A stretch of DNA of 64,000 nt from Bacteroides congonensis (GCF_900130125.1 NZ_FQXY01000009.1:186001-250000), one strand, 5' to 3'. Positions 43,425 to 54,002 are shown, numbered from the stretch's first letter. Notes: a model not told the origin generated them from the letters alone. Numbers and translations are program-made.

Positions 43425-46400
43425 AGTTCTTTGGATTTATTTCTGCATATTTGATTCGTTGGCGACGCCAGGTATAAACAGCATGTAGTTTTTCGTCCTT
43501 GCCTTGGATAATGCTAGGATATGAGTATTGGCTGATCGGGCTATCTTCCAATGTGAGAACAGGCTTCCAACTGATTCCATCCTCTGATACTGCTATGCAG
43601 AGCGGAGTGCGAGGCCCTTTGGGAGTTCCGGGTAGCGTTGAAAAGTTGTTATAGATAAGCACATGCCTGCCATCTTTCATAGTCACGGCATCCGTTCCTG
43701 AATTATTATTCGGAACATCCAGCAATGTAACCTTGCTCCATGTATCTCCGTTATCGCTACTCCAGGCAGTCGCTATCTGTGCGTTGCGTGTACGGCAAAG
43801 CACTTGTAGTCTTCCGTCCTTATGTTTCAGAATACTGGGTTGTATGGCATAAATCGGTTTTGCGCCTTCTCCTTTGATTGCTTCTCCACCTTCCTGGTCA
43901 TCTACGTTTATCCCCCCTTTTTTACGGTTTTGAGTAGGTACGGATAATTCTGCATCCAACGGGTCTACCATCTTCCAAGTCTTTCCTTTATCGTCTGAAA
44001 TCTCAAAGTGAACACGCCAGCCATTACTGCCTTCCGTACTGGAAGGGCAGATTATACGTCCGTTAATATATTCCGGTTTATTCTTGATAGGCCCAAGAAA
44101 ACCTTTCGGCAGAGGTTCGCGTTTGCTCCATGTCTTTCCACCGTCACGTGAACGAACCAGCCATCCTGTCCAGTCACTTACTTTCAGACCTATTTTATAA
44201 AACAGAATCAAATCGCCACCGGGAATCTGAAAAAGTACCGGATTCCAACAGGCTTTCCGGCGGGCAATCAGTTTTCCTTTTGCGTCTTTTACAGGCGTAC
44301 AAGTAGAATCAATTCCCGCTAGGATAGCTTGCGGGTCTTTGAGTGAGAATATCCCGTCAGCGGCAAGTTGGGGAGCAGTCCATTCTTTAGCGCCTTTCGG
44401 CTTGCGACATACCCATATACAACAGTCGGGATTACGTTCTTTCGTTCCACCGAAGAATGAAGTAACAAGATCGCCGTTCTTCGTTTCTACGATAGTAGCT
44501 CCATGGCATTCGGGGAAAGAAGCTTTTTCGTATAGAAATTCATCACTGAGAATAGCTGTATTCTTAGTCGGTATATCCACACTGAAATGATATTTTCCTG
44601 ATCCTATTCGCTCTTTTCTTCCATCCGGAAGATGTACTTCGCCTGTTGTATTGGCGGGAAACTCGATGTCCCATTCCAAATGCGTGGGCGTTTTGCTCCA
44701 TCGGCTGCTTATCTTTCCGTAGATGCTCATATAGGATGCGTCTACATTATTTAGCTCCTGGACTTCAAAAGCCGGCTGAAAGACAATATGCTTATAACCG
44801 GATTTCCAACGGTCTGCCCGGATACCTGCGAGATTATTGAAACACCAGGGTAATAAATCTCCTAAAAGCATCACGTGGTTGCCACTATTCATTTCAGGAT
44901 TTGCCGTATCACCGTTCCATAATTCCCAAATGGTAGTAGCGCCTTTTTCAACCATGTATCCCCAGGAAGGATATGTTTTATTGGTAGCAAGCAAGTAAGC
45001 CACATCGGCATGACCGCGACGGCTTAATTCACGCAATAGCCATTGTACGCCGATTACTCCGGTACTGATATGTCCTTTGTTAGTTATAATAATAGAGGTA
45101 ACGGCATTCTTGGCTACTTCTTTGATGTGATTTTTAGGAACCAGACCGAAAGCAAGCGGCAGAATGTTTGCAGTAACCGTATTATTGCCATAGTAGATGC
45201 TGTCCGGGTATAATGTATGTCCCGGAACAAGGGAAGTTCCCTCATTTATATGCAGGAAACGGGCATTGAACGCATCTTTCATGCGATGCTCCAAGTCTTC
45301 CCATTCTTCTGCGTCATCCTTCAGGCCTTGTAAACTTGCAAAACGATGCATCAGTTGCAACACTTTCAGATAATAAGCAGTGGCGATAAGTGAACCGTCC
45401 GTTTTGCGGGAAGGGTCTTTGCTGTGAATGAGTTCCAATGACTCGGGCGGAACACACCAGTCACCATATTTGTCTTTGGTAATGATGTAATCCTTGGTCA
45501 TGTAGTATTCACGAATGTGGGACACCCACTTCTTGATAGCCGGATAATTTATTTCTATCGGACGTTTGTCGCCGAAATTGGTGAAAAGCATATCACATGC
45601 CATAGGTAAGGCAGTAGGCCAGGTCACATTGTCCGAGTAATAGTTCCAGTAAGCCGGAGCTACATCGGGAATACAGCCATCTTCACGTTGTGCTTCGCAG
45701 ATGTCACGTGCCCACTTGGTGTACATGGCGTGATTATCGAAAAGCATACTTTCTCCCCAACAACCCATAGTGCGGTCGCCTAGCCAGGGCTGACGTTCAT
45801 TGCGTTGCGGACAGTCTACCGGCATACCTTTATAATTACTCCGGATTCCCCAAGATGCGTTACGGACAATCTTGTTAAGCGTCTCATCGGAACAACTGAA
45901 AGAACCCGTATGTTCCATTTCATCCTCTACTACTTCAGCAACGAAGTCTTCCGCCTTTGCGTCAGGATAATTGCTGACTTCTACATAGCGGAAGCCATGA
46001 TAAATGAAACGGGGTGCCCAGGTAGCGTCTTTATCTTCCCGCCCGTTTACAATATATACATCCGTGGAACGGGCATCACGCAGATTTCTGGTAAAGAGTT
46101 CTCCATTAGCCTGCAAGGTTTCCGCGAAGCGGAGACGGATACTGTCACCTGTCTGTCCTTTAATGCGGAAACGTACCCAACCTGCCATATTCTGGCCGAA
46201 GTCCAGAATGTATTTATCACCAAGCTTTTTGATAGAAACAGGTTTCAATGTTTCCGTTACTTTCATACCCGGCATCATTTGGGCGCGTAATGTTCCCGAA
46301 GGAATACTTACCCGTTGTGCCGGCATCCAGTTCTTGTCATCATATTCGCTTTGTGTCCAGTTTCCCAGTTCCTTGCGGGCATCATATTCTTCACCGTCAT

Positions 46401-47292
46401 ATTCGTTGTTACTGCGAATAGGGCCTTCGGTAGTCAATTTCCATGAAGTGTTTGTAGAAATTGTTTCTTTGCTGCCATCCGTATATTCGACAATCAGATT
46501 CAGACGAAGTTTGGGATAACCGAACGTCGGTATCTTGTATGGTTTGTAATTCTGACGCATCGTATAGAAACGGCCATTTCCTAAAGTAACTCCGATGGCG
46601 TTTTCTTTCTGAAGTTGAGAAGTTACATCGTAGGTATTATACAGAATTGTTTTCCGGTAGTCGGTAGGAGCGGGCGCCAATACCTGGTTGCCGATACGCT
46701 GTCCGTTGATAAACAATTCGTAAAGTCCCATTCCGGCAATGTGTATCGTTGCACGCTTCACTTCTTTGCTTAAAGCAAATTCTTTGCGAAGGTAACGGGC
46801 TGCCAGGCGACTCCATTGCGTCTCACTATCACCGGGTGCGGCACGATCCAAACCAATCCACTGGCCTTGCCAGTCTGCTTCGTTGAGTAATCCCATGCTC
46901 CAGGAAGCCGGAGCACTCCAGTCTGCTTCACCTTTATTGGTATATGCTTTCACTTTCCAATAGTAGGGAGTATTACGTTTTAGAGACTTTCCCTGATAAG
47001 TGATCCATTGGGAAGCGTCGGACTCTATTTTTCCCGAGTCCCAGATATCTCCTTTCCCTTGCGCCAATAGCTCGGGAGAAGATGCAACAAGAATGTGATA
47101 CGCTGTTTGCATCACATTCTGTTCATCCGATTCGATACGCCAACCCAGTCGGGGCTGGCGTACATCGATACCTATCGGGCTCTTTAGCTGCTCTACTCGC
47201 AGGTCAGTTATGCCTATAGATGCACGTAGCGAACCTGCAAAGAACAGAAGAGATAATATAGATAATATAAAAATTCTTTTATTCATGAGCAT
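43420..47292 (-). CDS. GH78 rhamnosidase fused to a sialidase-fold (GH33-like) domain
   Basis: A 1,290-residue secreted protein (signal peptide ending GSLRA). About 25-890 is a complete GH78: RVEQLKSPIGIDVRQPRLGW, GMGLYELFINGQRIGN, MPVDCPQRNERQPWLGDR in the catalytic barrel, TTIWELWNGDTANPEMNS, and a C-terminal sandwich. About 905-1290 is a six-bladed sialidase-like propeller with Asp boxes SRDGGKTWS, SDDKGKTWK and SSDNGDTWS. The fusion suggests removal of rhamnose and of an acidic sugar (Kdo is the RG-II candidate) by one protein. Its start overlaps the end of the GH140 gene by 14 bp (ATGCTCATGAATAA), implying translational coupling. A second ATG 6 bp later is also possible. Confidence 0.9.
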   Translation of the reverse strand: MLMNKRIFILSILSLLFFAGSLRASIGITDLRVEQLKSPIGIDVRQPRLGWRIESDEQNVMQTAYHILVASSPELLAQGKGDIWDSGKIESDASQWITYQGKSLKRNTPYYWKVKAYTNKGEADWSAPASWSMGLLNEADWQGQWIGLDRAAPGDSETQWSRLAARYLRKEFALSKEVKRATIHIAGMGLYELFINGQRIGNQVLAPAPTDYRKTILYNTYDVTSQLQKENAIGVTLGNGRFYTMRQNYKPYKIPTFGYPKLRLNLIVEYTDGSKETISTNTSWKLTTEGPIRSNNEYDGEEYDARKELGNWTQSEYDDKNWMPAQRVSIPSGTLRAQMMPGMKVTETLKPVSIKKLGDKYILDFGQNMAGWVRFRIKGQTGDSIRLRFAETLQANGELFTRNLRDARSTDVYIVNGREDKDATWAPRFIYHGFRYVEVSNYPDAKAEDFVAEVVEDEMEHTGSFSCSDETLNKIVRNASWGIRSNYKGMPVDCPQRNERQPWLGDRTMGCWGESMLFDNHAMYTKWARDICEAQREDGCIPDVAPAYWNYYSDNVTWPTALPMACDMLFTNFGDKRPIEINYPAIKKWVSHIREYYMTKDYIITKDKYGDWCVPPESLELIHSKDPSRKTDGSLIATAYYLKVLQLMHRFASLQGLKDDAEEWEDLEHRMKDAFNARFLHINEGTSLVPGHTLYPDSIYYGNNTVTANILPLAFGLVPKNHIKEVAKNAVTSIIITNKGHISTGVIGVQWLLRELSRRGHADVAYLLATNKTYPSWGYMVEKGATTIWELWNGDTANPEMNSGNHVMLLGDLLPWCFNNLAGIRADRWKSGYKHIVFQPAFEVQELNNVDASYMSIYGKISSRWSKTPTHLEWDIEFPANTTGEVHLPDGRKERIGSGKYHFSVDIPTKNTAILSDEFLYEKASFPECHGATIVETKNGDLVTSFFGGTKERNPDCCIWVCRKPKGAKEWTAPQLAADGIFSLKDPQAILAGIDSTCTPVKDAKGKLIARRKACWNPVLFQIPGGDLILFYKIGLKVSDWTGWLVRSRDGGKTWSKREPLPKGFLGPIKNKPEYINGRIICPSSTEGSNGWRVHFEISDDKGKTWKMVDPLDAELSVPTQNRKKGGINVDDQEGGEAIKGEGAKPIYAIQPSILKHKDGRLQVLCRTRNAQIATAWSSDNGDTWSKVTLLDVPNNNSGTDAVTMKDGRHVLIYNNFSTLPGTPKGPRTPLCIAVSEDGISWKPVLTLEDSPISQYSYPSIIQGKDEKLHAVYTWRRQRIKYAEINPKNF

Positions 47293-48730
47293 TGATTTCC
47301 GTCCAGTCTTTATTTAGATAATCTTTACTGCTGTCTACAACAATCAGGACATGATCGTTGCCGCTGCAATAACCGCTATCATGTTGGAATTTGTGCACAC
47401 CATTATCAAACTCACCGATATATTCCAGTTTGCCGTCTTTCGTTGTATACCACCAGGCATTCTTCTTTGCACCGCTGATTTTACTGAAATCGACTTCCAT
47501 CGGACGTCCGGTATAATTATATACCATCAGATAATCATTACCGCGTGTAGCGATGGCACGGTCGTAACGTTCTCCGTTCTGACCTGCGATAATGGACTGA
47601 TCCGGTACGCGTTCAAAGAATGGGAAAGTCAGCATCAAGTTTTTCAGATATTTCATTTGATTATAACCGGGATCGTTTAAAGCATCATACCAGGGTTTCT
47701 TTGCTCCATAGGCACCACCTACACCCGGTTTGATAAACTGCATGATGGAATTGTGTCCATACGTATGTCCGAAAGAACCTGCAAAGACCGACCAATAAGC
47801 ATAACGGCGTACATCATAATCTTTCCATAACAATTCATTTTCGTCATGCAGGCCGTGAGGGATTTCTTCATAGATAGGCTCTCCGTCAATCACAGGTTTC
47901 ATCGGTTTCATAGCCATACTACGTTCAACGAAGCGCCAGTTGTCCTCTTCCGTATTTTCTTCGATAGGGTAGTCACCGTCACCGAAACGTTGTCCGTAAC
48001 GGCGGTGTCCGCTTTGGAACATGTTGAAATCCAGCCAGGGGGCATCATTGAACCAGGTTGCCGAAGTCGTTCTGCCGCGTGGATGGAAAGTCATCAGGTG
48101 ATTTTTGTCGATTGCCTTGATAGAGGTCGCCAATGCTTCCCATTCGGCTGTCTTTACGTCACCACGAATATCACCGCCGATAAACCAGATAATGTTCGGC
48201 TCGTCTTTATAACGTTCCGCCAGGAACTTGCCATAGGCTTTCGCCTGTTCTACATTCATTTCTCCACGGTTCACAGGGCTTCCCCATATACAAACCATAC
48301 CGATGTACATACCTTTTCTTGCAGCCGTACGGATGATATAATCCATATGATCCCAATAACCATATACACCTTTCTGATTGATGTTTTTGAAATTATATCC
48401 GTCTATCATTGAATATTGTCCGTAGATATTCATGGATGGTACATTATTCAACGTCTGAACTTGAATCACATTGTATCCGCGACGTTTGCACTGTTCCAGA
48501 TAATATTCGGCTTCGTCACGGTTCAACCGTTCGGGGAGCAGCCATCCTGTTTCTCCGAGCCAGAAGAAAGGAGTACCGTTTTCGTGTTTCAGATAGCGTC
48601 CCTCTTCGGAAACGACGAGCTTGCCATTGTCCCAGGGGATATACGTCTTTTGTGTTTTCTTTTGTGCTGCAACCGAAGTAGCCAGTGTCAATAGCAGCAA
48701 CAAAAGAGGAATAATCTTGAATTTTCTCAT
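47279..48730 (-). CDS. GH140-type apiosidase (DUF4038)
   Basis: A 483-residue exported TIM-barrel enzyme (signal peptide ending SVAAQ). The DUF4038 hallmarks are NGTPFFWLGETGWLLPERL, GYNVIQVQTLNNVP, IIWFIGGDIRGD (likely acid Asp region) and KPVIDGEPIYEEIPHG (likely nucleophile Glu). A C-terminal beta domain follows (DYLMVYNYTGRPMEVDFS). The family's known activity is release of apiose-linked side chains from RG-II, which matches GH95, GH127, GH141 and GH78 nearby. The next gene overlaps its stop. Confidence 0.88.
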   Translation of the reverse strand: MRKFKIIPLLLLLLTLATSVAAQKKTQKTYIPWDNGKLVVSEEGRYLKHENGTPFFWLGETGWLLPERLNRDEAEYYLEQCKRRGYNVIQVQTLNNVPSMNIYGQYSMIDGYNFKNINQKGVYGYWDHMDYIIRTAARKGMYIGMVCIWGSPVNRGEMNVEQAKAYGKFLAERYKDEPNIIWFIGGDIRGDVKTAEWEALATSIKAIDKNHLMTFHPRGRTTSATWFNDAPWLDFNMFQSGHRRYGQRFGDGDYPIEENTEEDNWRFVERSMAMKPMKPVIDGEPIYEEIPHGLHDENELLWKDYDVRRYAYWSVFAGSFGHTYGHNSIMQFIKPGVGGAYGAKKPWYDALNDPGYNQMKYLKNLMLTFPFFERVPDQSIIAGQNGERYDRAIATRGNDYLMVYNYTGRPMEVDFSKISGAKKNAWWYTTKDGKLEYIGEFDNGVHKFQHDSGYCSGNDHVLIVVDSSKDYLNKDWTEINAHE

Positions 48731-48771
48731 TGTATTTTATCGTTTTTAGTTTATTGTACTAATGATTTCGT

Positions 48772-48850
48772 ATTCAGGTACGGAATACACGGATTTCACG
48801 GTTTTTAGAAATATGATTGCATATAGCAACAGCGTAATCCGTGCCTGAAT
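48772..48850. repeat. Inverted repeat between GH105 and GH140
   Basis: ATTCAGGTACGGA (48772-48784) and TCCGTGCCTGAAT (48838-48850) pair with one G-T. The 53-bp interior contains ACACGGATTTCACGG. The right arm ends one base before the GH105 stop codon. It is likely an RNA hairpin between two genes of the minus-strand operon. Confidence 0.65.
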
Positions 48851-48851
48851 A

Positions 48852-50057
48852 TTATTTTTTCTCTATCATTTTCTCGTATTCAATAGCAGCCAAAATAAAC
48901 GAACCTACCGATTTCGGATCGTTTTCGATAATCGGCTCACTGATATAATATTCGAATGAGCCGTCACGGTATCTTTTAGAATCTCCACCCAATCCGGCAA
49001 CTGCGCAGCAGTTGGTGATTGTATAGCTGCCGTCTTCTTCAAGGCGGGTGAATGTATTAACCATACCCTCGAAGGCTTTTTGTGTGGGTTCAATATATTC
49101 TTTGCCGATATATCCTTTATTGATAGCTTTGGCAAGTGTATAGATAAATAGTGCCGTTGCCGAAGATTCAAGATAATTTCCTTCGCGTGCTCCCTGATCG
49201 GTCACTTGATACCAGGTGCCCGATTGAGGATCTTGATATTTCACCAGTGTCTTGGCCAGTCCCTGAAGAATCTGCATCACACTGTCGCGTCCGGCAGTTT
49301 CTTGTGGAAGATAATCGAGTACATCGACAATGGCGGCTCCGTACCATCCGATACTGCGGCTCCAGAAGTTAGGGGAGCAGCCCGTTTCGGGATTTGCCCA
49401 TGTTTGGTCACGGCTTTCGTCCCAACCGTGATAATACAGTCCGGTTGCAGGATCATAAGTCTTTCGGTTTATGAGAAGAATCTGCTTTACAGCTTCATTA
49501 AATAAGCCCGGTTCATCAAAAGTGGTGCCATATTGAACCAAGTACGGAGAAGCCATAAAGATTCCGTCCAGCCACATTTGGTGCGGGTATCTCAGTTTAT
49601 GCCAGAATCCGCCTTCGCTTGTACGGGGTTGTTCCGCCATTTGCTTGCGTAAGGTATCCATGGCAATCTTGTAACGTTCGTCTCCTGTCTGTGCGTAAAG
49701 GTCAAAAAGAATCTTGCCACCGTTGACATTATCAATGTTGAATGAAAGATATTTCATGGTTTTGATACGTCCGTCGGCATCAATCAGGCTGTCTGCATAG
49801 ATTTTTGCATAATCATAGTAGGTGCTGTCGCCCGTATGTTTACATTCTTCGAGCATGGACTTAACCACAAGACCGTGGGTATATCCCCAACGTGGTTTCT
49901 TGGCTTTCTCAATCATCCAGGGTTCGGGAAAACGTTTCATTTCGGAGCGTGCCATACGTTCACTCCATTTTTCTGTTTCTGCTTTCTGAGGTGCCGTGCA
50001 TGCGATAAAACAAGCAGCTCCGCAAGCGACAATCAGTTTTGATAAGTTTCTGTTCAT
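48852..50057 (-). CDS. GH105 unsaturated galacturonyl/rhamnogalacturonyl hydrolase
   Basis: A 401-residue (alpha/alpha)6 barrel with a lipoprotein-like signal (CFIAC at about 20). GH105 features are WGYTHGLVVKSMLEE, FWHKLRYPHQMWLDGIFMASP (conserved catalytic Asp in WLDG), SPNFWSRSIGWYGAAIVDVL and a late GDSKRYRDGSFEYYISEP. It removes the 4,5-unsaturated uronic acid left by pectate or rhamnogalacturonan lyases, and so complements the PL1 on the other strand. It lies 13 bp after GH95 in the minus-strand operon. Confidence 0.93.
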   Translation of the reverse strand: MNRNLSKLIVACGAACFIACTAPQKAETEKWSERMARSEMKRFPEPWMIEKAKKPRWGYTHGLVVKSMLEECKHTGDSTYYDYAKIYADSLIDADGRIKTMKYLSFNIDNVNGGKILFDLYAQTGDERYKIAMDTLRKQMAEQPRTSEGGFWHKLRYPHQMWLDGIFMASPYLVQYGTTFDEPGLFNEAVKQILLINRKTYDPATGLYYHGWDESRDQTWANPETGCSPNFWSRSIGWYGAAIVDVLDYLPQETAGRDSVMQILQGLAKTLVKYQDPQSGTWYQVTDQGAREGNYLESSATALFIYTLAKAINKGYIGKEYIEPTQKAFEGMVNTFTRLEEDGSYTITNCCAVAGLGGDSKRYRDGSFEYYISEPIIENDPKSVGSFILAAIEYEKMIEKK

Positions 50058-50070
50058 ATCGGTTGAGTTA

Positions 50071-52539
50071 TTATTTTCCGGTCAATATATATTCCTGTCC
50101 TGCTTTGGTGGGCAGGTCATAGATATAAGTGTCTGTAACCACCACCTTATTCAGGTTGGCTTTTTCGTTGATTAATGGTTCGGGAATAGTAGGAACAGCA
50201 TAGAGAGGATTCGGATTTTCCCCTTTGGCACGTTTCAGTCCTCTGCCTGTCAACGGGTTGAGCGAGCGCAGACGACAGTTGCCACCTTTATGGGATTTTA
50301 TAACCAAACGGCTAACTTTCCCGTTGCTCCAACTCAAGTCGAGTTCAAAACCGCCACGGGTAATAATTCCTTTGATAGAACCCTCTTTCCAAAGAGAAGG
50401 AAGCGCAGGGAGCAGATAGATAAAACCGTCGTAACTTTGCATCAGCATTTCGGCGATACCTGCGGTGCAACCGAAGTTTCCGTCAATTTGGAAAGGCGGG
50501 TGCGCATCGAACAGGTTAGGGTAGGTGCCGCCTTTTTTCTTCTCGTTGCGTACAAGGGTCAACTGGTCTGTTATCAGTTTGTAGGCATGGTCGCCGTCAA
50601 GCAGACGTGCCCAAAGGCAGACTTTCCATCCCATGCTCCAACCGGTCGAAGGATCTCCGCGATGAATGAGCGAAGTGCGTGCGGCATCGAATAATTCGGG
50701 AGTGCGGTAAGGGGAAATCTGGTTGCTGGGGAATAGCCCGTAAAGATGGGATACATGACGGTGTATGTCATTCGGATCGTCCCAATCGAACATCCATTCT
50801 TGTAACTGTCCCCAATGTCCCACCTGCATGGGAGCCATTTCCTTGAGACGTTGTGACAGGTGAGTGGCGAATTCTTTATCAGTATCCAATATGTCGGACG
50901 CCGAAATAATAGCCGTCCAAAGGTCGAAAATCAATTGATTGTCCATTGTGCATCCGGCGGCTGTGGTTGCTTTGCCGTTACTGCCTGAGTGTACATTCTC
51001 CGGTGAATTGCTTGGACAGACTACCAGCCAACCGTGTACAGGTTCTTTGACCATGATTTCATCAAAGAAACGTCCCGATTCTTTTAGTATGGGATAAACG
51101 GAACGCAGGAAATCTACATCTCCCGTGTAGAGATAACGTTCCCATAAATGACGGCAGAGCCATGCTCCGCCACTCGGCCACATACCTGAGGGAGCTTTGT
51201 CAATAGCTCCTGTGACACGCCATATGTCTGTGTTGTGATGCAATACCCAACCGTCAGCTCCATACATGATTTTAGCAGTTTCCTTTCCTGTTTCGCTTAC
51301 TTCCTTTATCAGTCGGAAAAGAGGTTCGTTCAGTTCGCTCAGGTTCGTAACTTCCGAAGGCCAGTAATTCATTTCCAGATTGATATTGCAGGTATATTTG
51401 CTGTCCCATGAAGGGAATAGTTTATCATTCCATATACCTTGCAGGTTGGCAGGCTGTCCGCCCGGTTGCGAGGAACAAATCAGCAGATAACGCCCGAACT
51501 GAAAGTATGTGGCAACCAAATGGGCATCATTCGTTTCTTTGAAATTCTCTACCCGTTTGTCGGTTGTTACATTTTTATATTGGTCTTCGCCTAAATTCAA
51601 AGACACTCTGGTCAGATATCGGCGATAGAAATCTGTATGACTTTTCCTGGCTTCCGCATAAGAATGCATCATAGCTTTAGACAGGTATTCTTTAGCCCTT
51701 TCAGTCTGATTGCCTGTAATATCCAGATAATTGTTGAAGTTGGTAGCGATAGATACATATACGATGGCTTCATCAGCCCCTTCAACGGAAAGGATGCCGT
51801 CAGTACAAGCTAGTTTCCCGCCCTTGTTTTGTGCGCTCAACCGTCCCTGAAATTCCACTTTTCCTTTCAGTCCCTCATGCCAGGAAGACACACCTGAAAG
51901 CGTGACACAGTTTCCTTCTTCGGAAGAAATCATAACGTCTTGATGGGGAGAAGTCAATTGGGCGTTGAAGGTAATCTGCCCCGGACGGTTGGCTGTCAGT
52001 CTGACCATTATCACCTGGTCGGTAAATGAGGTGATTGTCTCACGCTGATACTGCACTCCGTCCACTTCATAACGGACGATGGCACGTGCCGAATCCAGAC
52101 TTAATTCCCGGTAGTAATTGGAATAACGGGTATGTCCGGGAAAAGCGATTCGCAGGTCACCGAAACTTTGGTAAGGCATTCCCGAATTTGTTTTCGCCAT
52201 CACTTTCTCTGTAGCAAGGGTCTGTGCTTCCAGATACTTTCCGGCAAAAACAAGTTCGCGTACTTTCGGAATAAATTCCAGTGCATTCGGGTTTGCGTTG
52301 TTGTTGGGGCGTCCTGCCCAAATGGTTTCTTCGTTTAGCTGTATTTGTTCTGTACCCGGTGTACCATATACCATAGCTCCCAGGCGACCGTTCCCCAAGG
52401 GTAAAGCCTCAGTCCATACCTGTGCAGGACGGTCGTACCATAATTTGTATTCCTGCATGGCTGCTCTCTTTTCCTGTGCATGAATACAACTTACAGACAC
52501 CATTACAAACAGATATCCGATTAATCTCTTTTTATTCAT
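50071..52539 (-). CDS. GH95 alpha-L-fucosidase/alpha-L-galactosidase
   Basis: An 822-residue exported enzyme (signal peptide ending CIHAQ). GH95 signatures are [19 protein letters not shown] and [15 protein letters not shown] at the N-terminal beta-sandwich, then [32 protein letters not shown] and [16 protein letters not shown] in the (alpha/alpha)6 barrel. The family cleaves alpha-L-fucose or alpha-L-galactose. RG-II contains L-galactose and methylated L-fucose, so either is possible. It is the first glycosidase of the minus-strand pectin group and follows the choloylglycine-hydrolase-family gene by 150 bp. Confidence 0.94.
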   Translation of the reverse strand: MNKKRLIGYLFVMVSVSCIHAQEKRAAMQEYKLWYDRPAQVWTEALPLGNGRLGAMVYGTPGTEQIQLNEETIWAGRPNNNANPNALEFIPKVRELVFAGKYLEAQTLATEKVMAKTNSGMPYQSFGDLRIAFPGHTRYSNYYRELSLDSARAIVRYEVDGVQYQRETITSFTDQVIMVRLTANRPGQITFNAQLTSPHQDVMISSEEGNCVTLSGVSSWHEGLKGKVEFQGRLSAQNKGGKLACTDGILSVEGADEAIVYVSIATNFNNYLDITGNQTERAKEYLSKAMMHSYAEARKSHTDFYRRYLTRVSLNLGEDQYKNVTTDKRVENFKETNDAHLVATYFQFGRYLLICSSQPGGQPANLQGIWNDKLFPSWDSKYTCNINLEMNYWPSEVTNLSELNEPLFRLIKEVSETGKETAKIMYGADGWVLHHNTDIWRVTGAIDKAPSGMWPSGGAWLCRHLWERYLYTGDVDFLRSVYPILKESGRFFDEIMVKEPVHGWLVVCPSNSPENVHSGSNGKATTAAGCTMDNQLIFDLWTAIISASDILDTDKEFATHLSQRLKEMAPMQVGHWGQLQEWMFDWDDPNDIHRHVSHLYGLFPSNQISPYRTPELFDAARTSLIHRGDPSTGWSMGWKVCLWARLLDGDHAYKLITDQLTLVRNEKKKGGTYPNLFDAHPPFQIDGNFGCTAGIAEMLMQSYDGFIYLLPALPSLWKEGSIKGIITRGGFELDLSWSNGKVSRLVIKSHKGGNCRLRSLNPLTGRGLKRAKGENPNPLYAVPTIPEPLINEKANLNKVVVTDTYIYDLPTKAGQEYILTGK

Positions 52540-52545
52540 TTCTGT

Positions 52546-52581
52546 CCAATTGCTTTTATACTTTTATAAAAGGACGATTGG
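52546..52581. repeat. Hairpin just upstream of the GH95 start
   Basis: The interrupted stem CCAAT..CTTTTAT / ATAAAAG..ATTGG lies 6 bp from the GH95 ATG (52539). In the mRNA it would sit where a ribosome lands. No -7 box (CAAAnnTA on the plus strand) was found in 52540-52689. Confidence 0.55.
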
Positions 52582-52689
52582 AGACGATTTTTGTACCCAT
52601 ATTCTGTGAAACATCTTGCCTCGGAAATGCAAGTATTATTCTACAGAACAATGAAGAGAGATGTATAGTGGATATACTTCCGGTATTTT

Positions 52690-53778
52690 CTATTCTATTC
52701 TTATATTTTCAACAGGCTGTTGTTTGACAATATCCATCGGTACGGCTTGATAACGTACAGTAGAAAAATTAATCGAATGTAAATCGATACTGCGTATAGC
52801 GCTATTATACATCGTACGGAAATAAATGATTCGATTGGCTATGTCTGTCGCTGAAGTCCATTGGGTAGCGCTTGGAATATTTGCCGGAATTTCTCCTGCC
52901 GGAAACTCTATCCCTTCCGGTATATCGAAATTGTTCAGTATTTGGAAACATTGAAGAACGGTCTTTAAGGCAGTATCCTGTTGGGGAGCCGTTGCCTGAT
53001 AAAAAGCGGCACGTACAAAACGGGAGGGTGGAGTTATATCACCTGGAATACCTAGAAAGCCGCTTCCAGAGCCGAAAGCACTTAATTCTATATTACCCAA
53101 ACGTTTGGCCGGAGCTGATCCGGGGTATAGGTTGACATAATTATTGAGATTCGTCAGATGCCATTCAAAACCGGGAGAATTTGTCAGTACTCCCAATTTA
53201 TTCTCATAAAAATGGGGGATGCCCTGAACTATCTCCAAAACCAGCTGGCGACCGGAAGTGTCGGTAAAACGCCAATGAACAGTAGATGCTTGTGGGATAA
53301 AATTAATCACGTGTACTTCTTGAACTGCTTTTTTCACTTCATCCACAGTTTTACATTTTCCCAGAATCCAGGATACGAGTTGTAAATCAGAAATACTTTT
53401 TGCTTTCTCTGCCGGATTGTATTTTTCATATTCACCATAATGAGGAAAATAAAACAATCCTGCTGACAGTCCGGCTTCGTTCAGACCTTCGGCTATGAAT
53501 TCTTTTTGTTCGACAGCCAGTCCTACATAGCCGTATCGTGCGGCATACAACATTCCGTCAATGCCATCCGGAGTGAATGATTGTTCGGTATGCCCTCTTG
53601 GAACAATGATATATTGGCTGTTCATGTCACTTCCACCCCATTCAATCGTCCTTGCAACGATAGTAGTATCATTTTTGCTTTTTAAAGTAATGCCTGTGCA
53701 GGCTTCTGCAAGAGAAGGAGACAAGAATACAAACAGACAGCCAATGACTACTTGATTAACAGATAAATTCTTCTTCAT
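52690..53778 (-). CDS. Choloylglycine hydrolase/penicillin-V-acylase family Ntn-hydrolase
   Basis: A 362-residue periplasmic or secreted amidase. Signal cleavage after PSLAEA exposes Cys27, the expected N-terminal nucleophile of this family. Arg43 (VARTIEW) is at the normal +16 spacing. The next acidic position, usually Asp in bile salt hydrolases, is Glu46. Asn in LNEAGL and LTNSPGFEWH and Arg in PSRFVRAAF complete the expected set. It could be a bile salt hydrolase or an acyl-lactone/penicillin amidase; the Glu makes me less sure of bile salts. It has no obvious role in pectin breakdown. Confidence 0.88.
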   Translation of the reverse strand: MKKNLSVNQVVIGCLFVFLSPSLAEACTGITLKSKNDTTIVARTIEWGGSDMNSQYIIVPRGHTEQSFTPDGIDGMLYAARYGYVGLAVEQKEFIAEGLNEAGLSAGLFYFPHYGEYEKYNPAEKAKSISDLQLVSWILGKCKTVDEVKKAVQEVHVINFIPQASTVHWRFTDTSGRQLVLEIVQGIPHFYENKLGVLTNSPGFEWHLTNLNNYVNLYPGSAPAKRLGNIELSAFGSGSGFLGIPGDITPPSRFVRAAFYQATAPQQDTALKTVLQCFQILNNFDIPEGIEFPAGEIPANIPSATQWTSATDIANRIIYFRTMYNSAIRSIDLHSINFSTVRYQAVPMDIVKQQPVENIRIE

Positions 53779-54002
53779 AATAATTGTTTTTCATTGAAAA
53801 ACAAATCTGAAGGGAAATTAGTTTATGTGATTTCTATTGATTTAAGTACATTCAAATAAACTTCCAGAAGACAGATTTAAGAAAGCAATTATTAAGTTAG
53901 TAAAATTAAATACGTTTTTAAAGCCATTAAAATGCATGAAACCCGCAAACAAAGAAGTCTATGGAATGTTATAGAGCTGAATCATTTAAATCATAAAAAT
54001 AT

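Noticed and set aside
45805..46519. Plus-strand frames of 161 and 171 codons
   Set aside because: They are antisense to the GH78-sialidase fusion, overlap each other in two phases and have unlikely composition.
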